From positions 868,001 through 932,000 of the forward strand of contig NW_027490136.1 of NCBI RefSeq assembly GCF_050948175.1: a stretch of 64,000 nt of DNA, in the 5' to 3' direction. Shown in pieces: positions 12,101 to 26,700 of this stretch. This DNA comes from Xylocopa sonorina. Its lineage: Eukaryota > Arthropoda > Insecta > Hymenoptera > Apidae. The notes below the pieces were generated by a model. The model made no database searches and had not been told where the DNA came from. It worked only from the letters and a program-made list of their open reading frames with translations. The position numbers and the translations under genes were made by a program. Position 1 is the first letter of the stretch. Each line of letters starts with the position of its first letter.

Positions 12101-15100
12101 GACATTACGCAATGAATATTATACCTTATCACGAAACATAGAAATCAGATGCGATATCGTGATTTAAGAAGCACTAGAACTCCATTGCTACGATACGTAG
12201 ACATCTGCAAACAATATTTCCTAGCAAGGAAGTGTCGCACTTACATCCTTTTGAAGTGAATACGAGGTATACATAACACTCCACAATTAATATTATATCT
12301 GATTACGAAACATAGAAATGAAATGCGACATCTCGTGTTAAGAAGAATTAGAACTTTATTGCTAATATACGTAGACATCTGCAAACGTTATTTCCTAGCA
12401 AGGAAGTTTCGCATTTACATACTTTTGAAGTGAATACGAGATATACATGACACTTCGCAATGAGTATTGTATCTTATCATGAAACATAGGAATGAGATGC
12501 GATATCGCGTTTTGAGAAACATTAGAAATCTATTGCTACGATACGTAGACATCTGCAAACGCTATTTCCTAGCATGGAAGTTTCGCGTTTACATTCTTTT
12601 GAAGTGAATACGAGATATACATGACACTTCGCCATGAATATTATATCTTATCATGATACATAGGAATGAGTTGCGATATTGCTTGTTGAGAAGCATTAGA
12701 TCTCTATTGCTACGATACGTAGACATCTGCACACAATATTTCCTAGCAAGAAAGTGCCGCATTTACATTCTTTTGAAGTGAATACGAGGTATACATGACA
12801 CTTCGCAATGAATATTATACCTTATCACGAAAAATAGAAATCAGATGCGATATCGTGATTTAAGAAGCACTAGAACTCCATTGCTACGATACGCACACAT
12901 CTGCAAACGCTATTTCCTAGCATGGAAGTGTCGCATTTACATTCTTGTGATGTGAGTACGATGTACACATGACACTTCGCAATGAGTATTATATCTTATC
13001 ATGAAACATAGGAATGAGGTGCTATATCGCGTTTTGAGAAGCATTAGATCTCTATTGCTACGATACGTAGACATCTGCAAACGCTATTTCCTAGCATGGA
13101 AGTTTCGCATTTACATTCTTTTGAAGTGAATACGAGATATACATGACACTTCGCCATGAATATTATATCTTATCATGATACATAGGAATGAGTTGCGATA
13201 TTGCTTGTTGAGAAGCATTAGAGCTCTATTGCTACGATACGTAGACATCTGCAAACAATATTTCCTAGCAAGAAAGCGTCGCATTTACATTCTTTTGAAG
13301 TGAATACGAGGTATACATGACACTTCGCAATGAATATTATACCTTATCACGAAAAATAGAAATCAGATGCGATATCGTGATTTAAGAAGCACTAGAACTC
13401 CATTGCTACGATACCCACACATCTGCAAACGCTATTTCCCAGCATGGAAGTGTCGCATTTACATTCTTGTGATGTGAGTACGAGGTACACATGACACTTC
13501 GCAATGAATATTATATCTTATCATGAAACATAGGAATGAGGTGCTATATCGAGTTTTGAGAAGCATTAGAACTTTATTGCTAATATACGTAGACATCTGC
13601 AAACTCTATTACCTAGCAAGGAAATGTCGCACTTACATTCCATTAAAGTGAATACGAGGTATACATAACATTACACAATGAATATTATATCTTATTACGA
13701 AACATAGAAATGAAATACGACATCTCGTTTTAAGAAGCATTAGTACTCTATTGCTGTGATACGCAGACATCTGCAAACAATATTTCCTAGCATGTGAGTG
13801 TCGCATTTACATACTTTTGAAGTGAGTACGAGGTATACATGACACTTTTCAATGAATATTATATCTTATCATGAAACATAGGAATGAGGTGCTATATCGC
13901 GTTTTGAGAAGCATTAGAACTCTATTGCTAATATACGTAGACATCTGCAAACGCTATTTCCTAGCATGGAAGTTTCGCATTTACATTCTTTTGAAGTGAA
14001 TACGAGATGTACATGACACTTCGCAATGAATATTATATCTTATCATGATACATAGGAATGAGTTGCGATATCGCGTTTTAAGAAGCATTAGAGCTCTATT
14101 GCTACGATACTTAGACATCTGCAAACCATATTTCCTAGCAAGAAAGTGTCGCATTTACATTCTTTTGAAGTGAATACGAGGTATACATGACATTACGCAA
14201 TGAATATTATACCTTATCACGAAACATAGAAATCAGATGCGATATCGTGATTTAAGAAGCACTAGAACTCCATTGCTACGATACGTAGACATCTGCAAAC
14301 AATATTTCCTAGCAAGGAAGTGTCGCACTTACATCCTTTTGAAGTGAATACGAGGTATACATAACACTCCACACTGAATATTACATCTTATTACGAAACA
14401 TAGAAATGAAATGCGACATCTCGTTTTAAGAAGAATTAGAACTTTATTGCTAATATACGTAGACATCTGCAAACGCTATTTCCTAGCACGGATGTGTGGC
14501 ACTTACATCGTTTTGAAGTGAATACGAGGTATACATAACACTCCACAATTAATATTATATTTGATTACGAAACATAGAAATGAAATGCGACATCTAGTTT
14601 TAAGAAGAATTAGAACTTTATTGCTAATATACGTAGACATCTGCAAACGTTATTTCCTAGCAAGGAAGTGTCGCATTTACATACTTTTGAAGTGAATACG
14701 AGATATACATGACACTTCGCAATGATTATTGTATCTTATCATGAAACATAGGAATGAGATGCGATATCGCGTTTTGAGAAGCATTAGAACTCTATTGCTA
14801 CGATACGTAGACATCTGCAAACGCTATTTCCTAGCATGGAAGTTTCGCGTTTACATTCTTTTGAAGTGAATACGAGATATACATGACACTTCGCAATGAG
14901 TATTTTATCTTATCATGAAATATAGGAATGAGATGCGATTTCGCGTTTTGAGAAGCATTAGAACTCTATTGCTACGATACGTAGACATCTGCAAACGCTA
15001 TTTCCTTGCATGGAAGTTTCGCATTTACATTCTTTTGAAGTGAATACGAGATATACATGACACTTCGCAATGAATATTATATCTTATCATGAAACATAGG

Positions 15101-16618
15101 AATGAGTTGCGATATCGCGTTTTGAGAAGCATTAGAACACAATTGCTTCGATACGTAGACATCTGCAAGCGCTACTTCCTAGCTGGGAAAGTGCCGCTTT
15201 TACATTCTTCTGAAGTGAATATCGAGATATACATGACGCTTCGCAATGAATATTATATCTTATCATGAGACATAGAAGTGAGATGCGATATGGCGTTTTA
15301 AGAAGCATTAGAACTCCATTGCTACGATACGTAGACATCTGCAAACGCTATTTCCTAGCATGGAAGTTTAGCATTTACATTCTTTTGAAGTGAAAACGAG
15401 ATGTACATGACACTTCGCAATGAATATTATATCTTATCATGAAACATAGGAATGAGTTGCGATATCGCGTTTTGAAAGCATTAGAACTCTATTGCTACGA
15501 TACGTAGACATCTACAAACGCTATTTCCTAACAAGGAAGTTTCGCATTTACATACTTTTGAAGTGAATACGAGATATACATGACACTTCGCAATGAGTAT
15601 TATATCTTATCATGAAACATAGAAGTGAAGTGCGATATCTCGTTTTGAGAAGCACTAGAACTCTATTGCTACGATACGTAGACTTCTGCAAACACTATTT
15701 CCTAGAATGGAAGTGTCGCATTTACATTCTTGTGAAGTGAAATCGTGGTATACATGACACTTCGCAATGAATATTATATCTTATCATGAAACATAGAAGT
15801 GAGATGCGATATGGCGTTTTATGAAGCATTAGAACTCTATTGCTACGATACGTAGACATCTGCAAACGCTATTTCCAAGGAAGGATGTGTCGCATTTACA
15901 TTCATATGATGTGCACACGAGGAATACATAAGGCTTCGTAATGAATGTTATATGTTATCATGAAACATAGAAATGTGATGCGATATCGCGTTTTAGAAAG
16001 CATTAGAACTCTATTGCTACTATACGTAGACATCTGCAAACGCTATTTCCTAGCAAGGATGTGTCGCATTTACATTCTTTTGAGGTGAATACGAGGTATA
16101 CATAACACTCCACAATACATATTATATCTTATCACGAAACATAGAAATGAGGTGCGATTTCGCGTCTTAAGAAGCATTAGAACTCTATTGCATCGGTACG
16201 TAGACATCTGCAAACGCTATTTCCTAGGATGGAAGTATCGTATTTACATTCATTTGAAGTGTATGCGAGATATACATAACACTGCACAATGAATATTATA
16301 TCTTATCATGAAACATAGAAATGAGATGCGATATCGCGTTTTAAGAAACATTAGAACTCTGTTGCTTCTATACGTAGACATCTGGAAACGTAATTTCCGA
16401 GAAAGGAAGTGTCGCATTTACATTCTCTTGAGAGGAATACGATGTATACATGACACTTCGCAATGAATATTATATCTTATGATGAAACATAGAAATGAGA
16501 TGCGATATGGCGATTCAAGAAGCATTAGAACTCTATTTCTTCGATACGTAGATATCTGCAAACCTTATTTCCTAGCAAGGAAGTGTCGCATTTACATTCT
16601 TTTGAAGTGAATTCGAGG
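6126..16618 (+). repeat. 174-bp satellite array S1 (plus orientation), about 60 monomers
   Basis: Head-to-tail monomers of 174 bp. Reference words in order are GCTATTTCCTAGCAAGGAAG, TGTCGCATTTACATTC, GAAGTGAATACGAGG, AATGAATATTATATC, CATGAAACATAGAAATGAG, GCGATATCGCG and GATACGTAGACATCTG. Spacing between equivalent words is 173-175 bp. The first three or four monomers (to about 6700) are strongly degraded, as usual at an array edge. Monomers up to about 8500 favour the forms GTGTGGCAT, GTGTAGACGAGG and CTGGAAAC. Later ones favour GTGTCGCAT, GTGAATACGAGG and CTGCAAAC. The array stops within a monomer, just after CGAGG, where the inverted LTR begins. Short open frames here are incidental. Confidence 0.95.
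12561..13604 (+). repeat. Three-monomer higher-order repeat, two copies
   Basis: A block starting at 12561 recurs at 13083, 522 bp later (3 x 174). Shared private variants include CGCCATGAATATT, CATGATACATAGG and TTGCTTGTTGAG. The second copy fades towards 13604, and a partial third appears near 13960. This shows local unequal exchange inside S1. Confidence 0.7.
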
Positions 16619-18041
16619 TGTCACGTCCGGCGAAACTATTTTCCGTTGCTCCGGAGGCTTTGCGACACGAGCCTATTTCTCGGTAATTCGGTCCGCGGGA
16701 ACGCGTTAAGACCGGGTCCGACAATTTCGGCTGACGCGACACTAGCGAAAACACTCGCGATAATAAGGGAATGACCCTACCTTACGATGACTTCTCTCTC
16801 GATTTGTACGTAGAAACGGCGTGGAGGATTGTTCGCTGGGATCGTAGCGGATTTCGTTCTGTTGGCTGCTACGGAAATCTCGATCAGTCGCCAGCGAAGA
16901 CAAGGACGGCGGTCGGAATTCAGCGATGATGCTGAATGTGGCAGAATCGGCGTGATGTGTCGTGGTGTCTGGATCGGAAGCGTCGACGGTCGCTTCGAAA
17001 AGCGGCGTCTGGACTGGTGCGAAGGCAGGTCGCTGGTATACGAGGACTCTCGGAACACCCTACAAATATTCACGCACAAGTGATCGTATGAAATGCTTCC
17101 TACTCGCACGTCGTGTTCTTCGCAAACCGGAAGCACGATTCATTCACCAGGTTTTTCTGTACTTTCGACTAAGATCTGAAGGATAAGCGGCGGTCTCAAC
17201 GTCACAAAGCCGATTTCTATACACCTTCAATTTGATGAAGAGCAACGCCAGTTGTATGGAAGAACCCGTGGAAGAATTTGTAGTTAAATGTAATGTTAAA
17301 AGTAGAACTAGAATTGTTAACACTTGATAAAATTAATGGATGTGGAAATAGTAGACTTGGCAAAAGAACTTGTACTTGGATATAGTAAAAGTAAAAATAA
17401 AATATATTCTAGGTTTAAAGTATACAAGAACTGGACCTCCTCGGTTCGCGGGGCTCTACGGTCGCGGAGGCTCGCGGTAGGGAGATCGCGGTCCCGCGAG
17501 TGGGGGACTCGCATCTCGAGGCGGAGAGCGCGCGGTCCAGAGAGTGGGGACTCGCGGCTCGTGATGGGGCTAGCGGCGCATGCCGCTGGCCGGACGCATC
17601 TTACTTAGTGAAACTTAGATCTAGGAATTCTTATATATGCGTCATGATATGGTATGTATGTCCTAGCTTAGAAGTAATATATAGGTTCTAGCAGATCCTG
17701 TTCCCGGAATTGGAAAAGACCCCATTCAGGTGATGGGCTGCGGCTACGTCTTCCTGCAGGCCGGAATCCTCGGTGCGAGGGAGATAGGGCTGCCCGTCCA
17801 TGGTGCGGGCGAGACAGGTATACTCGGTGCTGCGAGTGAGACACTGGTGCCCGGTACGAGCGAGACAGGTGTACTCGGCGGTGCGAGTGAGGCAGCGGAA
17901 CTCGGTGTGAGTGAGCGCGTGCAGGTATGCGCGCGCGAACTCTTCCAGTTGCTGGTTCTGAAGGCGAGTTTGGCTGGTTGCATGCGTCCAGGAGTTGATG
18001 CTGGGGGGTGCGAGGAGGTTAGTTTCTATGAAATTACTTTC
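16619..18041 (-). mobile_element. Inverted LTR 'Y' (about 1.42 kb), 5' edge lost
   Basis: Read on the minus strand, the element ends in CCGGACGTGACA, close to the ends of the LTRs at 46168 and 52201. Its body parallels the 44590-46168 LTR in order: a 24-30-bp minisatellite with CTCGCACC words, GCGCCGCTAGCCCCA, AAGGTAGGG (the counterpart of AAGGTAAGT) and GGACCCGGTC before the end. It lacks the TGTGACGTCAGG start, so about 40 bp are missing at its 5' edge (plus-strand right side). There is no gag or pol next to it. Satellite is plus-oriented to its left and minus-oriented to its right, so it sits on a polarity switch. A second copy is at 62540-64000. Relative to that copy, Y lacks 151 bp at 17434/17435. 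Confidence 0.75.
17768..17924 (-). repeat. 24-30-bp minisatellite inside LTR Y
   Basis: On the plus strand the word GGTGCGAG or a close variant recurs at 17772, 17802, 17829, 17853, 17880 and 17904. The spacings are 30, 27, 24, 27 and 24, all multiples of three, so a frame with repeated GASE/GTSE-like residues stays open on the plus strand. The same type of repeat lies in the LTR at 44681-44975. It is in the U3-equivalent part and could carry protein-binding sites. That is inference. Confidence 0.7.
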
Positions 18042-21000
18042 CCAGATATATCTGTATCGAAGCTATAGAGTACTAATGCCCCTTAAAACGCCATATCGCA
18101 TCTCATTTCTATGTTTCGTGATAAGATATAATATTCATTGTGCAGTGTTATGTATACCTCGTATTCCTTTCAAAAGAATGTAAATGCGACACTTCCTTGC
18201 TAGGAAATAGCGTTGGCAGATGTCTACGTATCGAAGCAATAGAGTTCTAATGCTTCTCAAAACGCGATATCGTTTCACATTTCTATGTTTCATGGTAATA
18301 TATAATATTCATTGCTTAGTGTCATGTATACATCGCATACACTTCAAATGAATGTAAATGCGACACTTCCTTCCTGTGAAATAGCGTTTGCAGATGTCTA
18401 CGTATCGTAGCATTAGAGTTCTAATGCTTCTTAAAACGCGATATCGCTACTCATTACTATGTTTCATGATAATATATAATATTCATTGTGGAGTGTTATG
18501 TATACGTCGTATTCACTTCAAAAGAATGTAAGTGCGACACTGCCTTGCTTGGAAATAGCGTTTGCTGATGTCTACGTATCGAAGCAATAGAGTTCTAATG
18601 ATTCTTAAATCGCCATATTGCATCTCATTCCTATGTTTCATGACAAGATATAATATGTAATGTGCAGTGTTATGTACTCCTCGTATTCACTTCAAAAGAA
18701 AGTGAATGCGACAATACCTTGCTAGGAAATAGCGTTTGCAGATGTCTCCGTATCGAAGAAATAGTGTTCTAATGCTTCTTAAATCGCGATATCGCATCCC
18801 ATTTCTATGTTTCATGATAAGATATAATATTCATTGCGAAGTGTTATGTATACCTCGTATTCACTTCAAAAGAATGTAAATGCGACACTTCCTTGCTAGG
18901 AAATAGCGTTTGCAGATGTCTCCGTATCGAAGCAATTGAGTTCTAATGCTTCTCAAAACGCGATATCGTTTCTCATTCCTATGTTTCATGACAAGATATA
19001 ATATTTAATGTGCAGTGATATCTACTCCTCGTATTCACTTCAAAAGAAAGTGAATGCCACAATTCCTTGCTAGGAAATAGCGTTTGCAGATGCCTACGTA
19101 TCGTAGGAATAGTGCTCTAATGCTTCTCAAAACGCGATATCGTTTCTCATTTCTATGTTTCATGATAAGATATAATATTTAATGTGCAGTGTTATGTACT
19201 CCTCGTATTCACTTCAAAAGAAAGTGAATGCCAAAATTCCTTGCTAGGAAATAGCGTTCGCAGATGCCTACGTATCGTAGGAATAGTGCTCTAATGCTTC
19301 TCAAAACGCGATATCGTTTCTCATTTCTATGATTCATGATAATATATAATATTCATTGCGAAGTGTCACGTATACCTCGCATACACTTAAAATGAATGCA
19401 AATGCGACACTTCCTTGCTAGGAAATAGCGTTGGCAGATGTCTACGTATCGAAGCAATAGATTTCTAATGCTTCTCAAAACGCGATATCGCATCTCATTC
19501 CTATGTTTCATGATAAGATATAATATTTAATGTGCAGTGTTATGTACTCCTCGTACTCACTTCAAAAGAAAGTGAATGCGACAATACCTTGCTAGGAAAT
19601 AGCGTTTGCAGACTTCTCCGTATCGAAGGAATAGTGTACTAATGCCTCTTAATTCGCGATATCGCATCTCATTTCTATGTCTCATGATAATATGTAATAT
19701 TCATTGCGAAGTGTCATGTATACCTCGCATGCACTTAAAATGAATGTAAATGCGAGAATACCTTGCTAGGAAATAGCGTTTGCAGATGTCTCCGTATCGA
19801 AGAAATAGTGTTCTAATGCTTCTTAATTAGCGATATCGCATCTCATTCCTATGTTTCATGATAATATGTAATATTCATTGCGAAGTGTCATGTATACCTC
19901 GCATGCACTTAAAATGAATGTAAATGCGACACTTCATTGCTAGGAAATAGCGTTTGCTGATGTCTACGTATCGAAGCAACAGAGTTCCAATGCTTCTTAA
20001 ATCGTCATATCGCATCTCATTTCTATGTTTCACGGTAAGATATAATATTCATTGCGAAGTGTCATGTATACCTCGTATTCCTTTCAAAAGAATGTAAATG
20101 CGACACTTCCTTGCTAGAAAGTAGCGCTTGCAGATGTTTACGTATCGAAGCAATAGCGATCTAATGCTTCGTAAACCGCCATATCGCTTCTCATTTCTAT
20201 GTTTCATGATAAGATATAATATTCATTGCGAAGTGTTATGTATACCTCGTATTCACTTCAAAAGAATGTAAATGCGACACTTCCTTGCTAGGAAATAGCG
20301 TTTGCAGATGTCTACGTATCGTAGCATTAGTGCTCTAATGCTCCTCAAAACGCGATATCGTTTCTCATTTCTATGTTTCATGATAAGATATAATATTTAA
20401 TGTGCAGTGGTATGTACTCCTCGTAATCACTTCAAAAGAAAGTGAATGCCACAATTCCAAGCTAGGAAATAGCGTTTGCAGATGCCTACGTATCGTAGGA
20501 ATAGTGCTCTAATGCTTCTCAAAACGCGATATCGTTTCTCATTTCTATGTTTCATGATAAGATATAATATTTAATGTGCAGTGGTATGTACTCCTCGTAT
20601 TCACTTCAAAAGAAAGTGAATGCCACAATTCCTTGCTAGGAAATAGCGTTTGCAGATGCCTACGTATCGTAGCATTAGTGCTCTAAAGCTTCTCAAATCG
20701 CGATAACGTTTCTCATTTCTATGTTTCATGATAAGATATAATATTTAATGTGCAGTGTTATGTACTCCTCGTATTCACTTAAAAAGAAAGTGAATGCCAC
20801 AATTCCTTGCTAGCAAATAGCGTTTGCAGATGCCTACGTATCGTAGCATTAGTGCTCTAATGCTTCTCAAAACGCGATTTCGTATCTCATTTCTATGTTT
20901 CATGATAAGATATAATATTTAATGTGCAGTGTTATGTACTCCTCGTATTCACTTCAAAAGAAAGTGAATGCGACAATACCTTGGTAGGAAATAGCGTTTG

Positions 21001-22379
21001 CAGACGTCTCCGTATCGAAGAAATAGTGTTCTAATGGTTCTTAAATCACGATATCGCATCTCATTTCTATGTTTCGTGATAAGATATAATATTCATTGCG
21101 AAGTATCATGCTTACCTCGTATTCATTTCAAAAGAATGTAAATGCGACACTTCCTTGCTAGGAAATAGCGTTTGCAGATGTCTACGTATCGTACCATTAG
21201 AGTTCTAATGCTTCTCAAAACTCGATATCGCTTCTCATTTCTTTGCTTCATGATAATATGTAATATTCATTGCGAAGTGTCATGTATACCTCGCATACAC
21301 TTAAAATGAATGTAAATGCGACTCTTCCTTACTAGGAAATAGCGTTTGCAGATGTCTACGTATCGAAGCAATAGAGTTCTAATGCTTCTTAAATCGTCAT
21401 ATCGCATCTCATATCTACGTTTCTTGATAAGATACAATATTCATTGCGAAGTGTCGTGTATACCTCGTATTCTTCTCAAAAGAATGTAAATGCAACACTT
21501 CCTTGCTAGGAAGTAGCGTTTGGAGATGTCTACGTATCGAAGCAATAGGGATCTAAGGCCTCTTAAATCGCCATATGGCTTCTCATTTCTATGCTTTATG
21601 ATAATATATAATATTCATTGCGATGTGTCATGTATAACTCGTGTTCCTTTCAAAAGAATGTAAATGCGACACTTCCTTGGTAGGATGTAGCGTTTGCAGA
21701 TGTCTACGTTTCGAAGCAATAGAGTTCTAATGCTTCTTAAATCGCGATATCGCATCTCATTTCTATGTTTCATGATAAGATATAATATTCATTGTGCAGT
21801 GTTATGTATACCTCGCATTCACTTCAAAGGAAAGTAAATGCTACAATTCCTTGCTAGGAAATAGGTGTTTGCAGATGCCTACGTATCGTAGCATTAGTGC
21901 TCTAATGCTTCTCAAAACGCGATATCGTTTCTCAATTCTATGATTCATGATAATATTTAATATTCATTGCTAAGTGTCATGTATACCTCGCACACACTTC
22001 AAACGAATGTAAATGCGACACTTCCTTGCTAGGAAATAGCGTTTGCAGATGCCTACGTATCGTAGAATTGCAGTTCTAATGCTTCTCAAATCCGGATACC
22101 GCTACTCATTTCTATGTTTCATGATAAGATATAATATTCATTGTGCAGTGTTATGTATACCTCGTATTCACATGAAAAGAATGTAAATGCGACACTTACT
22201 TGCTAGGAAGTAGCGTTTGCAGATGCCTACGTATCGTAGCATTAGTGCTCTAATGCTTCTCAAAAGGCGATATCGTTTTTCCCTTCTATGTTTCATGATA
22301 ATAAATAATATTCATTGCTTAGTGTCATGTGTACCTCGCATACACTTCAAATGAATGTAAATGCGACACTTCCTTGCTA

Positions 22380-23770
22380 GGAAATAGCGTTTGCAGATGT
22401 CTACGTATCGAAGCAATAGAGTTCCAATGCTACTTAAATCGCGATATCGCATCTCATTTCTATGTTTCATGGTAAGATATATTATTCATTGTGCAGTGTT
22501 ATGTATACCTCGTATTCACCTCAAAAGAATGTAAATGCGACACTTCCTTGCTAGGAATTAGCGTTTGCAGATGTATACTTATCGAAGCAACAGACTTCTA
22601 ATGCTTCATAAATCGCCATATCGCATCTCATTTCTATGTTTTATCATAAGATATAATATTAATTGTCCATTGTTATGTACATCTCGCCTACTCTTCAAAT
22701 GAATGCAAATGCGACACTTCCACGCTAGGAAGTAGCGCTTGCAGATGGCTACGTATCGAAGCAATAGTGTTCTAATGCTTCTTAAATCGCCATATCGCAT
22801 CTCATTTCTATGTTTCATTATCAGATATAATATTCATTGTGCAGTGTTATGTATACCTCGTATTCACCTCAAAAGAATGTAAATGCGACACTTCCTTGCT
22901 AGGAAATAGCGTTTGCAGATGTATACCTATCGAAGCAATAGGGATCTAATGCTTCGTAAACCGCCATATCGCTTCTCATTTCTATGTTTCAAGACAAGAT
23001 ATAATATTCATTGCGAAGAGTCATGTATATATCGTATTCACCTCAAAAGAATGCAAATGCGACACTTCCTTGCTAGGAAGTAGCGTTTGCAGATGTCTAC
23101 GTATCGAAGCAATAGAGTTCCAATGCTTCTTAAATCGCGATATCGCATCTCATTTCTATGTTTCATGGTAAGATATATTATTCATTGTGCAGTGTTATGT
23201 ATACCTCGTATTCACCTCAAAAGAATGTAAATGCGACACTTCCTTGCTAGGAAATAGCGTTTGCAGATGTATACTTATCGACGCAACAGACTTCTAATGC
23301 TTCATAAATCGCCATATCGCATCTCATTTCTATGTTCTATAATAAGATATAATATTAATTGTCCATTGTTATGTACATCTCGCCTACTCTTCAAATGAAT
23401 GCAAATGCGACACTTCCACGCTAGGAAGTAGCGCTTGCAGATGGCTACGTATCGAAGCAATAGTGTTCTAATGCTTCTTAAATCGCCATATCGCATCTCA
23501 TTTCTATGTTTCATTATCAGATATAATATTCATTGTGCAGTGTTATGTATACCTCGTATTCACCTCAAAAGAATGTAAATGCGACACTTCCTTGCTAGGA
23601 AATAGCGTTTGCAGATGTATACCTATCGAAGCAATAGGGATCTAATGCTTCGTAAACCGCCATATCGCTTCTCATTTCTATGTTTCATGACAAGATATAA
23701 TATTCATTGCGAAGAGTCATGTATATATCGTATTCACCTCAAAAGAATGCAAATGCGACACTTCCTTGCT
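22380..23770 (-). repeat. Four-monomer tandem duplication (696 bp x 2)
   Basis: Block 22380-23075 recurs at 23076-23770 with very few changes. Private variants shared at a 696-bp distance include GTATACTTATCG, TTCCACGCTAGG, GCAGATGGCTACG and TTTCATTATCAG. 696 is exactly four monomers. Confidence 0.8.
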
Positions 23771-26700
23771 AGGAAGTAGCGTTTTGCAGATGTCTACGTA
23801 TCGAAGCAATAGAGTTCTAATGCTTCTTAAATCGTCATATCGCATCTCATTTCTATGTTTCATGATAAGATATAATATTCATTGTGAAGTGTCATGTATA
23901 CCTCGTATTCCTTTCAAAAGAATGTAAATACGACACTTCCTTGCCAGGAAATAGCGTTGGCAGATGTCTACGTATCGAAGCAATAGAGTTCTACTGCTTC
24001 TCAAAACGCGATATCGCATCTCGTTTCTATATTTCGTGACAGGATATAATATTCATTGCGAAATGTCACTTATACCTCGCATACACTTCAAATGAATATA
24101 ATTGCGACACTTCCTTCCTAGGAAATAGCGTTTGCAGGTGTCTATGTATCATGGCAGTAGAGTTCTAACGCTTCTTCAAACGCGAGATCGCAACTCATTT
24201 CTATGTTTCATGATAAGATATAATATTCATTGCGAAGTGTCATGTATACCTCGTATTCACTTCAACAGAATGTAAATGCGACACTTCCATGTTAGGAATT
24301 AGCGTTTGAAGATGTCTCCGTATCGAAGCAATAGTGTTCTAATGCTTCTCAAAACGCGATGTCGCATCTCATTCCTGTGTTTCATGATTACATATAATAT
24401 TCATTGTGCAGTGTTATGTATACCTCGTATTCACATCAGAAGAATGTAAATGCGACACTTCCTTGCTAGGAATTAGCGTTTGCAGATGTATATGTATCGA
24501 AGCAATAGAGTTCCAATGCTTCTAAAATCGTCATATCGCATCTCATTTCTATGTTTTATGATAAGATATAATATTCATTGCGATGTGTCATGTATACCTC
24601 GTGTTCCTTTCAAAAGAATGTAAATGCGACACTTCCTTGCTAGGATGTAGCGTTTGCAGATGTCTACGTTTCGAAGCAATAGAGTTCTAATGCTTCTTAA
24701 ATCGCGATATCGCATCTCATTTCTATGTTTCATGATAAGATATAATATTCATTGTGCAGTGTTATGTATACCTCGCATTCACTTCAAAGGAAAGTAAATG
24801 CTACAATTCCTTGCTAGGAAGTAGCGTTTGCAGATGTCTACGTATCGAAGCAATAGAGTTCTAACGCTTCTTATATCGTCATATCGCATCTTATTCCTAT
24901 GTTTCATGATAAGATATAATATTCATTGCTATGTGTCATGTATACCTCGTATTCCTTTCAAAAGAATGTAAATGCGAAACTTCCTTGCTAGGAAATAGCG
25001 TTGGATGATGTCTACGTATCAAAGCAGTAGGGTTCTAATGCTTCTTGTAACGCGATATCGCTACTCATTACTATGCTTCATGATAATATATAATATTCAT
25101 TGTGGCTTGTTATGTATACCTTGTGTTCACTTCAAAAGAATGTAAATGCGGCACTTCCTTGCTAGGAAATAGCGTTTGCTGATGTCTACGTATCGAAGCA
25201 ATAGTTTTCTAATGCTTCTTAAATCGTCATATCGCATCTCATTTCTATGCTTCATGATGGGATATAATATTCAATGCGAAGTGTCATGTATACCTCGTAT
25301 TCCTTTCAATAGAATGTAAATCCGACACTTCCTGGCTAGGAAATAGCGTTTGCATATGCCTACGTATCGTAGCATTAGTGCTCTAATGCTTCTCAAAACG
25401 CGATATCGTTTCTCATTTCTATGTTTCATGATAATATATAATATTCATTGTGGAGTGTTATGTATACCTCGTACTCACATCAAAAGAATGTAAATGCGAC
25501 ACTGCTTTGCTTGGAAATAGCGTTTGAATATGCCTACGTATCGAAGCAATAGATTTCTAATGCTTCTTAAATCGCCATATTGCATCTCATTTCTATGTTC
25601 CATGACGAGATATAATATTCATTGTGGAGTGTTATGTATACCTCGTATTCCTTTCAAAAGAATGTAAATGCGACACTTCCTTGCTAGGAAGTAGCGTTTG
25701 CAGATGTCTACGTATCGAAGCAATAGGGATCTAATGCTTCTTAAATCGCCATATCGCTTCTCATTTCTATGTTCCTAGATAATATATAATATTCACTGCG
25801 AAGTGTCATGGATACCTCGTATTCCTTTCAAAAGAATGTAATTGCGACACTACCTTGCTAGGAAATAGCGTTTGCAGATGTCTACGTATCGAAGCAATAG
25901 TGTTCTAATGCTTCTTAAATCGCGCTACTGCATCTCATTTCTATGTTTCGTGATAAGATATAATATTCATTGCGAAGTGTCATGTATACCTCGTATTCCT
26001 TTCAAAAGAATGTAAATGCGACACTTCCTTGCTAGGAAATAGCGTTGGCAGATGTCTATGTATCGAAGCAATAGAGTTCTAATGCTTCTTAAAACGCGAT
26101 ATCGCATCTCATTTCTATGTTTCTTGATAATATATAATATTCACTGCTTAGTGTCATGTATACCTCGCATACGCTTCAAATGAATGTAAATGCGACACTT
26201 CCTTGCCAGTAAATAGCGTTTGCAGATGACTACGTATCGAAGCAATAGAGTTCTAATGATTCTTATATCGCGATATCGCATCTCATTTCTATGTTTCATG
26301 ATAAGATATAATATTCATTGCGAAGTGTCATGTATACCTCGTATTCCTTTCAAAAGAATGTAAATGCGACACTTCCTTGCTAGGAAGTAGCGCTTGCAGA
26401 TGTTTACGTATCGAAGCAATAGGGATCTAATGCTTCGTAAACCGCCATATCGCTTCCCATTTCTATGTTTCATGATAAGATATAATATTCATTGCGAAGT
26501 GTTATGTATACCTCGTATTCACTTCAGAAGAATGTAAATCCGACACTTCCTTGCTAGGAAATAGCGTTTGCAGATGTCTACGTTTCGTGGCATTAGAGTT
26601 CTGATGCTTCTCAAAACGCGATATCGATTCCCATTTCTATTTTTCATGATAATATATAATATTCATTGCGAAGTGTCACGTATACCTCGCATACGCTTAA

